Assembly: GCF_900106075.1 (NCBI RefSeq) | Contig: NZ_LT629794.1 | Location: forward strand, 1,406,001 to 1,470,000 | DNA from: Polaribacter sp. Hel1_33_78 | Lineage (GTDB): Bacteria > Bacteroidota > Bacteroidia > Flavobacteriales > Flavobacteriaceae | DNA length: 64,000 nucleotides | Direction of reading: 5' to 3' | Shown: piece after piece, positions 36,007-44,527 of the stretch | Position numbering within the stretch: the stretch's first letter is position 1 | How the letters are laid out: every line of letters begins with the position of its first letter | Position numbers and translations under genes: made by a program | The notes under the pieces: model-generated | The model's database searches: none | Told to the model about the DNA's origin: nothing | What the model saw: only the letters and a program-made list of their open reading frames with translations

Positions 36007-37395
36007 ATGACATTAATAAAATCAATATCAGGAATTAGAGGAACAATTGGTGGTAAAACTGCGGATAATTTAACTCCTATAGATACTGTAAAATTTGCTT
36101 CAGCTTATGGAGCTTTTATAAAAAATAGAAATCCAAACAAAGAAAAAATCACTGTAGTAATTGGCAGAGATGCTCGTATTTCTGGTAAAATGGTTTCTAG
36201 TTTGGTGGCAAATACATTGGTAGGTATGGGCATTAACGTTATTGATTTAGGCTTATCTACAACACCAACAGTAGAGGTTGCCGTGCCTTTAGAAAAAGCA
36301 GATGGAGGTATTATTTTAACAGCTTCTCACAATCCAAAAGAATGGAATGCCTTAAAATTATTGAATGAGAAAGGTGAGTTTTTAAATGGTGCTGAAGGTG
36401 AAAAAATTTTAGAATTGGCAGAAAGTGAGGCCTTTACTTTTGCACAAGTTGATGACTTAGGAAATTATAAAAAAAATAAAAAATATTTAAAAAAGCATAT
36501 TAAAGAAGTTTTAAAACTTGATTTAGTTGATGTAAAAGCTATTAAAAAAGCAAAATTTAAAGTTGTTGTTGATGGTGTGAATTCATCAGGAGGAATTTTT
36601 ATACCCGCATTGCTAAAAAAATTAGGTGTAAAATGTGTTGAGTTATATTGTACACCAAACGGACAATTCCCTCACAATCCAGAACCTTTAAAAGAACATT
36701 TAACAGATATTTCGGAATTAGTAGTTAAAGAAAAAGCAGATTTCGGAATTGTCGTAGATCCAGATGTAGATAGATTAGCTTTGGTTTCTGAGGATGGTTC
36801 GATGTTTGGTGAAGAATATACTTTAGTTGCTTGTGCAGATTATGTTTTAGGACGTTTAGGTGGAGGAAATACAGTGTCCAATTTATCCTCTTCCAGAGCT
36901 TTAAGAGATGTTACTCAAAAACATGGAGGAACTTATACAGCAAGTGCTGTAGGTGAAGTAAATGTTGTTATTAAAATGAAGGAGACCAATACTGTAATTG
37001 GTGGCGAAGGAAATGGAGGGATCATTTATCCTGCTTCGCATTATGGACGTGATTCTTTAGTGGGAGTAGCTTTATTTTTATCACACTTAGCACATAAAAA
37101 AATATCTTGTAAAGAATTAAGAGATTCGTATCCTAGTTATTTTATGAGTAAAAATAAAATTCAATTAACACCAGAAATTAATGTTGATGAAATTTTAGAG
37201 ACAATGGCTTCAACTTATAAAAACGAGGATGTTAATACCATTGATGGGGTAAAAATCGATTTTTCAGACGAATGGATTCATTTAAGAAAATCGAATACAG
37301 AGCCAATCATTAGAATTTATACAGAGGCAAAATCTCAAGATTCGGCAGATGCTTTAGCGGTTAGATTTATCAATGAAATTGAAGAAATTATTTAA
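36007..37395 (+). CDS. glmM: Phosphoglucosamine mutase
   Basis: Converts glucosamine-6-phosphate to glucosamine-1-phosphate for UDP-GlcNAc, used in peptidoglycan and lipid A. The start SISGIRGTIGG is diagnostic. The phosphoserine is in LTASHNPKEWNALK (about residue 107), the metal loop DPDVDRLALV near residue 255, the sugar loop GGEGNGGIIYP near residue 335 and the phosphate loop RKSNTEPIIRIY near residue 430. ATG occurs at 36001 and 36007; the second matches the usual family N-terminus MTLIKSISG. Length 462 aa is typical. Confidence 0.94.
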   Translation: MTLIKSISGIRGTIGGKTADNLTPIDTVKFASAYGAFIKNRNPNKEKITVVIGRDARISGKMVSSLVANTLVGMGINVIDLGLSTTPTVEVAVPLEKADGGIILTASHNPKEWNALKLLNEKGEFLNGAEGEKILELAESEAFTFAQVDDLGNYKKNKKYLKKHIKEVLKLDLVDVKAIKKAKFKVVVDGVNSSGGIFIPALLKKLGVKCVELYCTPNGQFPHNPEPLKEHLTDISELVVKEKADFGIVVDPDVDRLALVSEDGSMFGEEYTLVACADYVLGRLGGGNTVSNLSSSRALRDVTQKHGGTYTASAVGEVNVVIKMKETNTVIGGEGNGGIIYPASHYGRDSLVGVALFLSHLAHKKISCKELRDSYPSYFMSKNKIQLTPEINVDEILETMASTYKNEDVNTIDGVKIDFSDEWIHLRKSNTEPIIRIYTEAKSQDSADALAVRFINEIEEII

Positions 37396-37411
37396 AAATT
37401 AATTTTAAGTT

Positions 37412-38257
37412 TTGAAAACATATATTATAACTTTAGCAGTTCTTTTTTTAAGTATTTCTTCTTTATTAGGACAGCAAAATGATATAACACCTAAAAAAAA
37501 GAAAGTACTTAACAAAGGAAAGTTTTTTGTTTATTGGGGGTGGAATTGGGCAAGTTTTTCAAAGTCAGACATTCGATTTAAAGGCAATAATTATGATTTT
37601 ACGTTACAAAGTGTGAAAGCGCACGATACACCATCAGCATTTACTTTCAAAAAGTATTTTGGAATATCAAACCTCACTAAACCACAAACAAACGCGAGAA
37701 TAGGTTATTTTTTTAAAGAGAATTATACGATTTCAATAGGTGTAGATCATATGAAATATGTTGTTGATAATGATCAATTTGTCGATATAGATGGGAACAT
37801 AAATATTGGAAATGTTAAATATGATGGAGTTTATACTGGTCAACAAATTCAATTAACAGAAGATTTTTTGAGATTAGAACATACAGATGGTTTAAATTAT
37901 ATTAACATGCAGTTATATCGTTTTGATGATATAAGTAGTTGGTTTGGTTTAGATTCTGACAGCTTTCAAATAAATGCAACGGAGGGTTTAGGTTTTGGTT
38001 TATTATTTCCAAAAACAGATACAACATTATTAGATATGGAAAGACATGATGATTATCATATTTCTGGATATGGATTGTCTGTAGGATTTGGATTAAATAT
38101 AACCTTTTTGAAACACTTTTTTATTCAAGCAGATTTAAAAGGTGGATATATAAATATGTCAAATGTTAAAATTAGCACCAATCCTGCAGATAGCGCTTCT
38201 CAAGATTTTTTCTTCTTACAGAACAATATTTTAGTTGGTGGAAAATTTAGAATTTAA
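37412..38257 (+). CDS. Putative outer-membrane beta-barrel protein
   Basis: A 281-aa protein with a signal peptide (MKTYIITLAVLFLSISSLLG, cleavage before QQND likely) and a mature part of alternating aromatic/polar strands, such as GKFFVYWGWNWASFSKS, ending in NNILVGGKFRI, consistent with a small barrel with an aromatic-containing last strand. The start codon is TTG at 37412, required for the signal peptide. It lies 17 bases after glmM and overlaps the next gene by one base (TAATG). Function unknown. Confidence 0.8.
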   Translation: MKTYIITLAVLFLSISSLLGQQNDITPKKKKVLNKGKFFVYWGWNWASFSKSDIRFKGNNYDFTLQSVKAHDTPSAFTFKKYFGISNLTKPQTNARIGYFFKENYTISIGVDHMKYVVDNDQFVDIDGNINIGNVKYDGVYTGQQIQLTEDFLRLEHTDGLNYINMQLYRFDDISSWFGLDSDSFQINATEGLGFGLLFPKTDTTLLDMERHDDYHISGYGLSVGFGLNITFLKHFFIQADLKGGYINMSNVKISTNPADSASQDFFFLQNNILVGGKFRI

Positions 38258-39726
38258 TGAAAAATTTAGAGCAATATTTCGATCAATATCGTAAGAATAT
38301 TATTGGTGTAAACCAAACATTTATGTCTCCATATGGATTGCAAAATCTTATCTATGCAGATTGGACTGCGAGTGGAAGATTGTATAGACCAATTGAGGAA
38401 AAAATATGTAATGAATTTGGACCTTTTGTAGCCAACACGCATACAGAAACTTCAACTTCTGGTGCAGCAATGACGCTCGCTTATCATGAAGCCAGAAATA
38501 TTATAAAACGTCATGTAAATGCGAACTCTAATGATGTTTTGATAACAACCGGTTCTGGAATGACTGGTGTTGTGAATAAATTTCAACGAATATTAGGTTT
38601 AAAAGTTTCTGAAAGTTTAAAAGATTATACAACTGTACCAGAAGATTTAAAACCTATTGTTTTTATATCACATATGGAGCATCATTCTAATCAAACTTCT
38701 TGGTTAGAAACGATTGCAGATGTAGAAGTGGTTCCTTGTAATGAGGAAGGTTTACTGTGTCTAGATAGCTTTGAAAAATGCATCCAAACACATGAACATA
38801 GAAAAATTAAAATTGCTTCAATTACTTCCTGTTCTAATGTAACGGGTATAAAAACTCCCTTCCATAAAGTTGCTAAATTAATTCATCAATATAACGGATT
38901 GTGTTTTGTTGATTTTGCTTGCTGTGCGCCTTATGTAGGTATTAATATGCATCCAGAAATGGAGGATGAGCATTTAGATGCTATTTTCTTTTCACCTCAT
39001 AAATTTTTAGGAGGCCCAGGAAGTGCTGGGGTATTAGTTTTTAATAAGAAATTATATAAAAATACAGTGCCAGATAATCCAGGAGGTGGCACTGTAAGTT
39101 ATACAAATCCTTGGGGGCAACATGACTATTTTGACGATGTAGAAACAAGAGAGGATGGCGGAACACCAGCATTTTTGCAAACAATTAAGATTGCACTTTC
39201 AATTCAGTTGAAAGATAAAATGGGTGTTGAAAATATTCGAAGAAGAGAAGATGAAATTAATGAAACGATGTTTCATACTTTAGAAAGTTTATCTGGGGTG
39301 AAAATATTAGCTCCGAATCATAAAAAACGATTAAGTATTTTTTCATTCTATTTTGAAAAGTATCACTTTAACTTAGTCGTAAAATTATTGAATGATCGTT
39401 TTGGAATTCAGACTAGAGGTGGTTGTTCTTGTGCAGGAACGTATGGACATTTCTTATTAAATGTAGATCAAGTCACTTCAAATAGAATAAAGGATGAAAT
39501 TTCACATGGTTGCAATACACAAAAACCAGGTTGGGTGCGTTTGTCTTTGCATCCAACAATAACAAATTCTGAACTAACTTTTATTTGTAAATCTCTGCAA
39601 GAATTATCATTAAATATAAAAGATTGGGCGAAGGATTATAGCTATGATTCTTTGAAGAATGATTATGTTCATAAATTTACAAAGCCCATAGAAAAAGAGT
39701 TAGTTACTTCTTGGTTTTCTGTTTAG
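38257..39726 (+). CDS. Class V aminotransferase-fold PLP enzyme, cysteine desulfurase-like
   Basis: A 489-aa fold-type I PLP enzyme. YADWTASGRLYRPIEEKI, HMEHHSNQTSWLE, VDFACCAPYVGINMHP near residue 220 (PLP-binding Asp) and DAIFFSPHKFLGGPGSAG (Schiff-base Lys near residue 248) mark the SufS/Csd-like clan. RGGCSCAGTYGHFLL near residue 388 offers Cys residues in the region where cysteine desulfurases hold the catalytic Cys. It is longer than SufS (about 405 aa) and has an extended C-terminus. No SUF genes adjoin, so the substrate is uncertain. Its 3' end overlaps the convergent acyltransferase by 23 bases. Confidence 0.88.
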   Translation: MKNLEQYFDQYRKNIIGVNQTFMSPYGLQNLIYADWTASGRLYRPIEEKICNEFGPFVANTHTETSTSGAAMTLAYHEARNIIKRHVNANSNDVLITTGSGMTGVVNKFQRILGLKVSESLKDYTTVPEDLKPIVFISHMEHHSNQTSWLETIADVEVVPCNEEGLLCLDSFEKCIQTHEHRKIKIASITSCSNVTGIKTPFHKVAKLIHQYNGLCFVDFACCAPYVGINMHPEMEDEHLDAIFFSPHKFLGGPGSAGVLVFNKKLYKNTVPDNPGGGTVSYTNPWGQHDYFDDVETREDGGTPAFLQTIKIALSIQLKDKMGVENIRRREDEINETMFHTLESLSGVKILAPNHKKRLSIFSFYFEKYHFNLVVKLLNDRFGIQTRGGCSCAGTYGHFLLNVDQVTSNRIKDEISHGCNTQKPGWVRLSLHPTITNSELTFICKSLQELSLNIKDWAKDYSYDSLKNDYVHKFTKPIEKELVTSWFSV

Positions 39727-40624
39727 AGGCTCTCATTTTTTGCCATTCATCAAAGCTGTTTCTGTGTTTAAACCTCTTATGAGACCATAAATAAAGTTCA
39801 GGTTGTTGTATGATGTTTCTTTCCGTTAAGCGCAAATATTTATCAGTTATTTGGTAATTATCAAACTCTTTCGGAGTCTCGGTTATTAATTGAAATTCGG
39901 TTTCATAATATCCTCTTTTTACTTTTCTAGTTACATAATTTATAACGACCAAATCAAACTTTTTAGCAAGCATTTCAGCTCCTGTATGGATAGGTACCTT
40001 GACACCAAAAAATGTGCTCCAATAAAACGTTTTATGAACTTGTGGAGATTGATCACTCAACAAAATATATAACCCCTGCGTTTTTTCTGCAAAATTCCGT
40101 TGCATTCCTTTTACGGTTTCACTTGTTTTATAACCTGATACACCAAATTTTTCTCTAGAGCTTCTTACTGCTTTTTCAAAGTAAGTATTACCCAATTTTG
40201 TGTATGCACCATTAACTTTTCCTTCTAAAACTAATGGTAAACTTATTGACCATTCCCAATTTGCTTGATGAGCAGCAACTAATGCAATACTTTTTCCTTG
40301 TTTTGTAAAGTCGTTTACCAATTCAGGATTTTTATAGGTATAACGTTTTAAAATTTCTTTTTCTGATATTGAGAAAGCTTTTACACTTTCCATAAATAAA
40401 TCAGTAAAATGTTTAAAGAAATTTCTAGATATTTTTTTTCTTTCGGCTTCTGATTTCTCAGGAAAAGCTAATCTTAAGTTTTCTAAAACTACATTTTTCC
40501 GATACCTAAAAACGTAATAAATCAAAAAGAAAAAAATATCAGATTTTATATATAATATGCGCATTGGCAATCTCGAGAATAGCCAAATAAAAGGGTAAGT
40601 AAGTGCAAAAACTAGAAATTGCAT
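39704..40624 (-). CDS. Lysophospholipid acyltransferase family protein, LpxL/HtrB-like
   Basis: A 306-aa membrane-associated acyltransferase. The catalytic H(X)4E is HQANWE near residue 118 (LVAAHQANWEWSISLPLV). Other family features are YKNPELVNDF, ILLSDQSPQ near residue 190 and the C-terminal LYLWSHKRFKHR. An N-terminal hydrophobic segment anchors it. By homology it adds a secondary acyl chain to lipid A; related Bacteroidota enzymes can instead make aminolipids. The stop lies within the 3' end of the convergent PLP gene. Confidence 0.9.
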   Translation of the reverse strand: MQFLVFALTYPFIWLFSRLPMRILYIKSDIFFFLIYYVFRYRKNVVLENLRLAFPEKSEAERKKISRNFFKHFTDLFMESVKAFSISEKEILKRYTYKNPELVNDFTKQGKSIALVAAHQANWEWSISLPLVLEGKVNGAYTKLGNTYFEKAVRSSREKFGVSGYKTSETVKGMQRNFAEKTQGLYILLSDQSPQVHKTFYWSTFFGVKVPIHTGAEMLAKKFDLVVINYVTRKVKRGYYETEFQLITETPKEFDNYQITDKYLRLTERNIIQQPELYLWSHKRFKHRNSFDEWQKMRASKQKTKK

Positions 40625-40694
40625 AAGGTTAATTTTTATTGCAAATATCAGTATTTATATTTAATTAGAAATAGTTAAAACAAACAGATTTTAT

Positions 40695-40702
40695 TATGTT
40701 TG
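40695..40702 (+). promoter_or_regulatory. Putative -7 element abutting the rhomboid start codon
   Basis: TATGTTTG ends only four bases before the ATG at 40707, so transcription would begin at or next to the start codon, giving a leaderless or nearly leaderless mRNA. Confidence 0.45.
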
Positions 40703-40706
40703 TAGG

Positions 40707-41360
40707 ATGTTACAAGGTTCGAACCCCATAGTTTTATTAATCATTATCGTCAACGTTTTATTTTCAATGAAAGGTTTTGATGATAATTCATTCTTAAATA
40801 AATATAAATTTCAAGTTGGTAGAGTTTTGGGGAATGAAAAAATTAGAATGTTAACTTCTGGATTTTTGCATGTAGATTGGATGCATCTTGGTTTTAACAT
40901 GTATGCACTCTATGTTTTTGGGGGTTTTGTAGCAACTAATTCTGGGATAACTAGTTTTTTAATTATCTATTTTGGAAGTTTAATTGCTGGAAATTTATAT
41001 ACATTACAATACCATAAATATGAACATTATTATAGTGCCGTTGGTGCTTCTGGTGCTGTTTCAGGGATTGTATATTCATCTATATTAGTGTTTCCGGATA
41101 TGCAATTATTATTGTTTTTTGCAATTCCTATTCCTGGATATATTTTTGGAGTTGGTTATTTGTTATATTCCATTTATGGAATGAAAAAACAGGTAGGAAA
41201 TATTGGACATGCTGCTCATCTCGGAGGTGCTATGGGTGGTTTTATTTTAACTTTAATTCTGAAACCAGAACTGTTCTTTACAAATACGGTTTTTGTTATT
41301 TTCTTAGCAATTCCAATTATTTTATTATTACTATTTGGCGATAAGTTAAAGAGTTTGTAA
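40707..41360 (+). CDS. Rhomboid family intramembrane serine protease
   Basis: A 217-aa polytopic inner-membrane protease with about six membrane helices. The catalytic serine is Ser115 in GASGAVSG and the catalytic His is His171 in HAAHLGGAMGG, with the conserved HxxxN (HLGFNMYALY) near residue 60. Compact size without extra domains is typical of Bacteroidota rhomboids. The start lies almost on top of a -7 element. Substrates unknown. Confidence 0.94.
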   Translation: MLQGSNPIVLLIIIVNVLFSMKGFDDNSFLNKYKFQVGRVLGNEKIRMLTSGFLHVDWMHLGFNMYALYVFGGFVATNSGITSFLIIYFGSLIAGNLYTLQYHKYEHYYSAVGASGAVSGIVYSSILVFPDMQLLLFFAIPIPGYIFGVGYLLYSIYGMKKQVGNIGHAAHLGGAMGGFILTLILKPELFFTNTVFVIFLAIPIILLLLFGDKLKSL

Positions 41361-41515
41361 AACAGAAAAACATTATATCCGATAATGTCTTTCCTATCAG
41401 CTAAATAGTAGGTTTATTTAGTTTGTGTTTGATACTGTTTATCAGCTCTTTTATTTCAAATATTAATAAATTTAGAGCAAAAAAAAACTCTATTATTTCT
41501 AATAAAGTCTTTTTG

Positions 41516-41588
41516 AGCGAAAGACCAGGTTCGAACTGGCGACATTCAGCTTGGAAGGCTGACGCTCTACCAACTGAGCTACTTTCGC
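41516..41588 (-). tRNA. tRNA-Gly (anticodon TCC)
   Basis: Read on the minus strand, the acceptor stem GCGAAAG (41588-41582) pairs with CTTTCGC (41523-41517). The D arm has AGCTCAGTTGGTAGAGC, the anticodon loop CTTCCAA gives anticodon TCC (41555-41553), and the T arm has GGTTCGAACC-like pairing with GTTCGAAC. The discriminator is T and the next bases are CAA, so the 3' CCA is not encoded. A TATATTTG element lies just upstream. Confidence 0.95.
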
Positions 41589-41602
41589 GTGGTAAAGAGC
41601 TG

Positions 41603-41610
41603 CAAATATA
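41603..41610 (-). promoter_or_regulatory. Putative -7 element for tRNA-Gly
   Basis: The minus strand reads TATATTTG followed by C, 14 bases before the tRNA 5' end. Confidence 0.55.
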
Positions 41611-41911
41611 AAATCATTTTTGAGTTCTACAATGTTTTTTTTGCAAATTATTAATAAAACTTTTTTATCTTTTCTACTCACTTTTAAAAAGTGAATTCCT
41701 TCTGTATCGTAACCTTAATCATATTAGAAGTTTATATAATTAATCAGAGATTAGCGCAAACTTATAAGAGTCATAAATTTTTAAATTTGCAACATTTTTA
41801 ATATTACACCCTATTGGAAAGCCGGAAGTTATAGTATCTAGTAAGGTTTTTTATTAAAGTATTCTAGAAGGCACTATAAATTGACAGAAAAATAAAAGAT
41901 TTCTGTAAAAT
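41611..41911. other. Intergenic region with an orphan promoter-like element
   Basis: A gap between tRNA-Gly and the PPIase terminator. It holds a plus-strand TAAATTTGC at 41782-41790 but no convincing frame or tRNA after it. Confidence 0.4.
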
Positions 41912-41940
41912 AAAAAAGGACCCTCAAATATCGAGGGTCC
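41912..41940 (-). terminator. Intrinsic terminator of the cyclophilin-FKBP gene
   Basis: GGACCCTC at 41918 pairs perfectly with GAGGGTCC at 41933; on the minus strand the stem is followed by T6. It lies 24 bases after the PPIase stop. Confidence 0.88.
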
Positions 41941-41964
41941 CTGTTCTTTGTAAATGTGAAAAAG

Positions 41965-42894
41965 TTATTTTACATTCATTAATTCTACATCAAAAATTAA
42001 GGTTGCGTCTGGAGGAATTACTCCACCTGCACCTGCAGATCCATATGCTAAGTCAGAAGGGATTACAAAGCGAGCTTTATCACCAACTTGTAATAATTGA
42101 ATTCCTTCATCCCAGCCAGCTATTACTTGTCCTACACCAACATTAAAATCAATTGGTTGTTTTCTTTTGTAAGAAGAATCGAAAACGGTACCGTCTAATA
42201 ATTGACCTTTATAATGTACAGAAACTCCAGCTCCTTTGGTTGCTTGTTTTCCATCACCTTTTTGTAAAATTTGATAACGTAAACCACTTGCAGTTTCTGC
42301 GTAACCTTTAGCAACAGAATCTAATAATTCTTTTTGTTTTGCTTTTTCTTCTGCTTCTCTTTTCTCTCTAGAACCCTCAAAAGTTCTAAATGCTTCAACA
42401 GCATTGAAGTTTTCTGCTTCTGCACCAACTCTAATAATTTCGAGAGACATTACATCGCCTTGTTTTACTAAATCAACAACATCTTGTCCTTCGATTACAG
42501 AACCAAAAACTGTATGTTTATTGTCTAGCCAAGGAGTAGGAACGTGTGTAATATAAAATTGGCTTCCGTTTGTGCCAGGACCAGAATTGGCCATTGCAAG
42601 TTTTCCAGGAGCATCATGTTTTAAATCTGGATGGAATTCATCATCAAATTTATAACCAGGGTTTCCTGTTCCTGTTCCTTGAGGGCATCCTCCTTGAATC
42701 ATAAAATCAGGAATTACTCTATGGAATTTTAATCCATCATAGTAGGGAGTTCCTTGTGGCGTGATAGTATTTTCTAAATTACCCTCGGCCAAAGCAACAA
42801 AGTTACCTACTGTTCCTGACGCTTTTTCATGTTCTAATTGTACTAAAATTTCACCTTTTGGAGTAGTGAATTTTGCATAGATTCCGTTGTTCAT
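41965..42894 (-). CDS. Dual-domain peptidyl-prolyl isomerase (cyclophilin-FKBP fusion)
   Basis: A 309-aa cytosolic foldase combining two unrelated PPIase families. Residues 1-165 are a cyclophilin (TPKGEILVQLEHEKASGTVGNFVAL, YDGLKFHRVIPDFMIQGG, GPGTNGSQFYIT). A charged linker at about 170-195 leads to an FKBP domain (VSVHYKGQLLDGTVFDSSY, IAGWDEGIQLLQVGDKARF, AYGSAGAGGVIPPDATLIF). No signal peptide. Such fusions are known in Bacteroidota. It is followed by a strong terminator. Confidence 0.94.
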   Translation of the reverse strand: MNNGIYAKFTTPKGEILVQLEHEKASGTVGNFVALAEGNLENTITPQGTPYYDGLKFHRVIPDFMIQGGCPQGTGTGNPGYKFDDEFHPDLKHDAPGKLAMANSGPGTNGSQFYITHVPTPWLDNKHTVFGSVIEGQDVVDLVKQGDVMSLEIIRVGAEAENFNAVEAFRTFEGSREKREAEEKAKQKELLDSVAKGYAETASGLRYQILQKGDGKQATKGAGVSVHYKGQLLDGTVFDSSYKRKQPIDFNVGVGQVIAGWDEGIQLLQVGDKARFVIPSDLAYGSAGAGGVIPPDATLIFDVELMNVK

Positions 42895-42951
42895 TCTTTC
42901 TTATTTAATCGATTTTATATTTTTAATATTCTGAAACAAGTTCAGACTAAA

Positions 42952-44523
42952 TTATTTTTTTGCGTTTAACAATGATAAGCCATATGTTAAACCGATATTA
43001 ATGTTTTTTGAATTAACATTACCAAAAGGAGCGAAAACTTGTCCTCCTGAAAAATGAAATGATAAATTATCATTCAGGTGATAGTTTATTCCTGTGGAAG
43101 GTTTAATAATTATTCCTTCACCTGTATCTACACCAGCCCCTCCTGCAACACCAGCTAAAGCTTCTGCAAAAAAAGAAAATCTATTATTTAAAAATTTATT
43201 AGATTTAATTCCGAAGCCAAATATGCCATGAGCATAACCACCAGATTTACCTTCATATGCAAAAGATGCTTCACCTAAAAAATAAATTATTTTGTTAATG
43301 TCATAAATTAATTTTATAGCAATTAGTTGGAGATTTATGGCTGGAGAATCTGTTTTAGCCATATTAAAATATGTTTGATTTTCAGCTTGAACTTTTATTC
43401 CTTGTGTTTTGATTACCTTAACTTTTTCATTAGAATAAGGGTCAGTAACACCACCACTTAATCCATAATGTTTAAAACTAAAACCAACTGTGTATGCTTC
43501 AAAAGTACCGCCAACAGCCCTATGATAACCACCGTGAAAACTAATTCCAAATTTTTTAGAAAATTTAATATCGAAACCAGCACTAGGATAAATTGTTAAT
43601 CCATTTTCAGGATAAATTCTTCCACCTGCAGCTCCTATTCCCATTTTTGCAAAAAAGTTAATATATTTGGATTCCACAAAATTTTTACCTGCTCCAAAAA
43701 ACACATCCATAAAACCAGCTCTTAATCCGCCATACATAGCATCTGCATGAGCATATAGAAAGGTGTTTTTATTGATGTATTTTTGATATTCGAAACCTAA
43801 AACGCTTAGGGTTTGTCTTAAAGGAATTGCTTCATTAAAATTATCAATTCCATCATTTCTCGACATTCCGATTGGAAAAAAATAATCAAAGGTTATTTGT
43901 TGGACATTTTTGACACCAGGATGTTGCCAAAATTTATCTTCATTCTCTTTGTTAACTGTATAGGTTTGCTGAGCACTTGCATATGAACTTGTTCTTACTG
44001 TGGTAGGAATCTCTATAAAGAAGGAAACATTATCTCCTTTTTGGATTCCTGTAAAAAAGTTTACATAACCATACTGAACTCCAAATGAAACACTTTTTGC
44101 ATTGTATTTTAAACCGGCATTTGGGTACAAAAGCCCCCCTCCGTTTACTAAACTTCTAAATCCTCCACCACCACCAAAATGGAGATTTGCATCAAAATAT
44201 AAATTTTTAAATATTGAAAAATTAATACCCAAATTAACACCTAATGTGAAGAGACCACCCTGATCTCCGTAGGCTGCTCCATGAAAGCCAGCGCCTGTGT
44301 ATAGCCAGTCATTTAAAGGAAAATAATAATTTAATCCCCAAAATCCCATATTGGGGTCTAATGTGTAACCATTGCCATAAGTTATATTAGGTTGGTCTAT
44401 TAAAATATAATTTAGTCTAATTCTATTATGAAGTTCTTTGCCTTTTAAATCATCTAATGTATAATCTTGTCCAAAACTAATTAGAGCCACAAAAACTAAA
44501 ATTAAAAAAAGAATATTTTTCAT
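42952..44523 (-). CDS. Large putative outer-membrane beta-barrel protein
   Basis: A 523-aa protein with a signal peptide (MKNILFLILVFVALISFGQ). The mature part is full of short Gly/aromatic strands (for example FGGGGGFRSLVNGGG and GIGAAGGRIYPENGL). Two similar halves may be present: Gly-rich AAGGRIYPENGLTIYPSAG near residue 305 recalls VAGGAGVDTGEGIIIKPSTG near residue 465. Family not recognised; probably an outer-membrane protein. It starts four bases after the prfC stop on the same strand, so the two may be co-transcribed. Confidence 0.75.
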   Translation of the reverse strand: MKNILFLILVFVALISFGQDYTLDDLKGKELHNRIRLNYILIDQPNITYGNGYTLDPNMGFWGLNYYFPLNDWLYTGAGFHGAAYGDQGGLFTLGVNLGINFSIFKNLYFDANLHFGGGGGFRSLVNGGGLLYPNAGLKYNAKSVSFGVQYGYVNFFTGIQKGDNVSFFIEIPTTVRTSSYASAQQTYTVNKENEDKFWQHPGVKNVQQITFDYFFPIGMSRNDGIDNFNEAIPLRQTLSVLGFEYQKYINKNTFLYAHADAMYGGLRAGFMDVFFGAGKNFVESKYINFFAKMGIGAAGGRIYPENGLTIYPSAGFDIKFSKKFGISFHGGYHRAVGGTFEAYTVGFSFKHYGLSGGVTDPYSNEKVKVIKTQGIKVQAENQTYFNMAKTDSPAINLQLIAIKLIYDINKIIYFLGEASFAYEGKSGGYAHGIFGFGIKSNKFLNNRFSFFAEALAGVAGGAGVDTGEGIIIKPSTGINYHLNDNLSFHFSGGQVFAPFGNVNSKNINIGLTYGLSLLNAKK

Positions 44524-44527
44524 GAAC

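Noticed and set aside
41423..41681. Open frames on both strands across the tRNA-Gly gene
   Set aside because: They read through a clear tRNA and contain its translated sequence, so they are artefacts.
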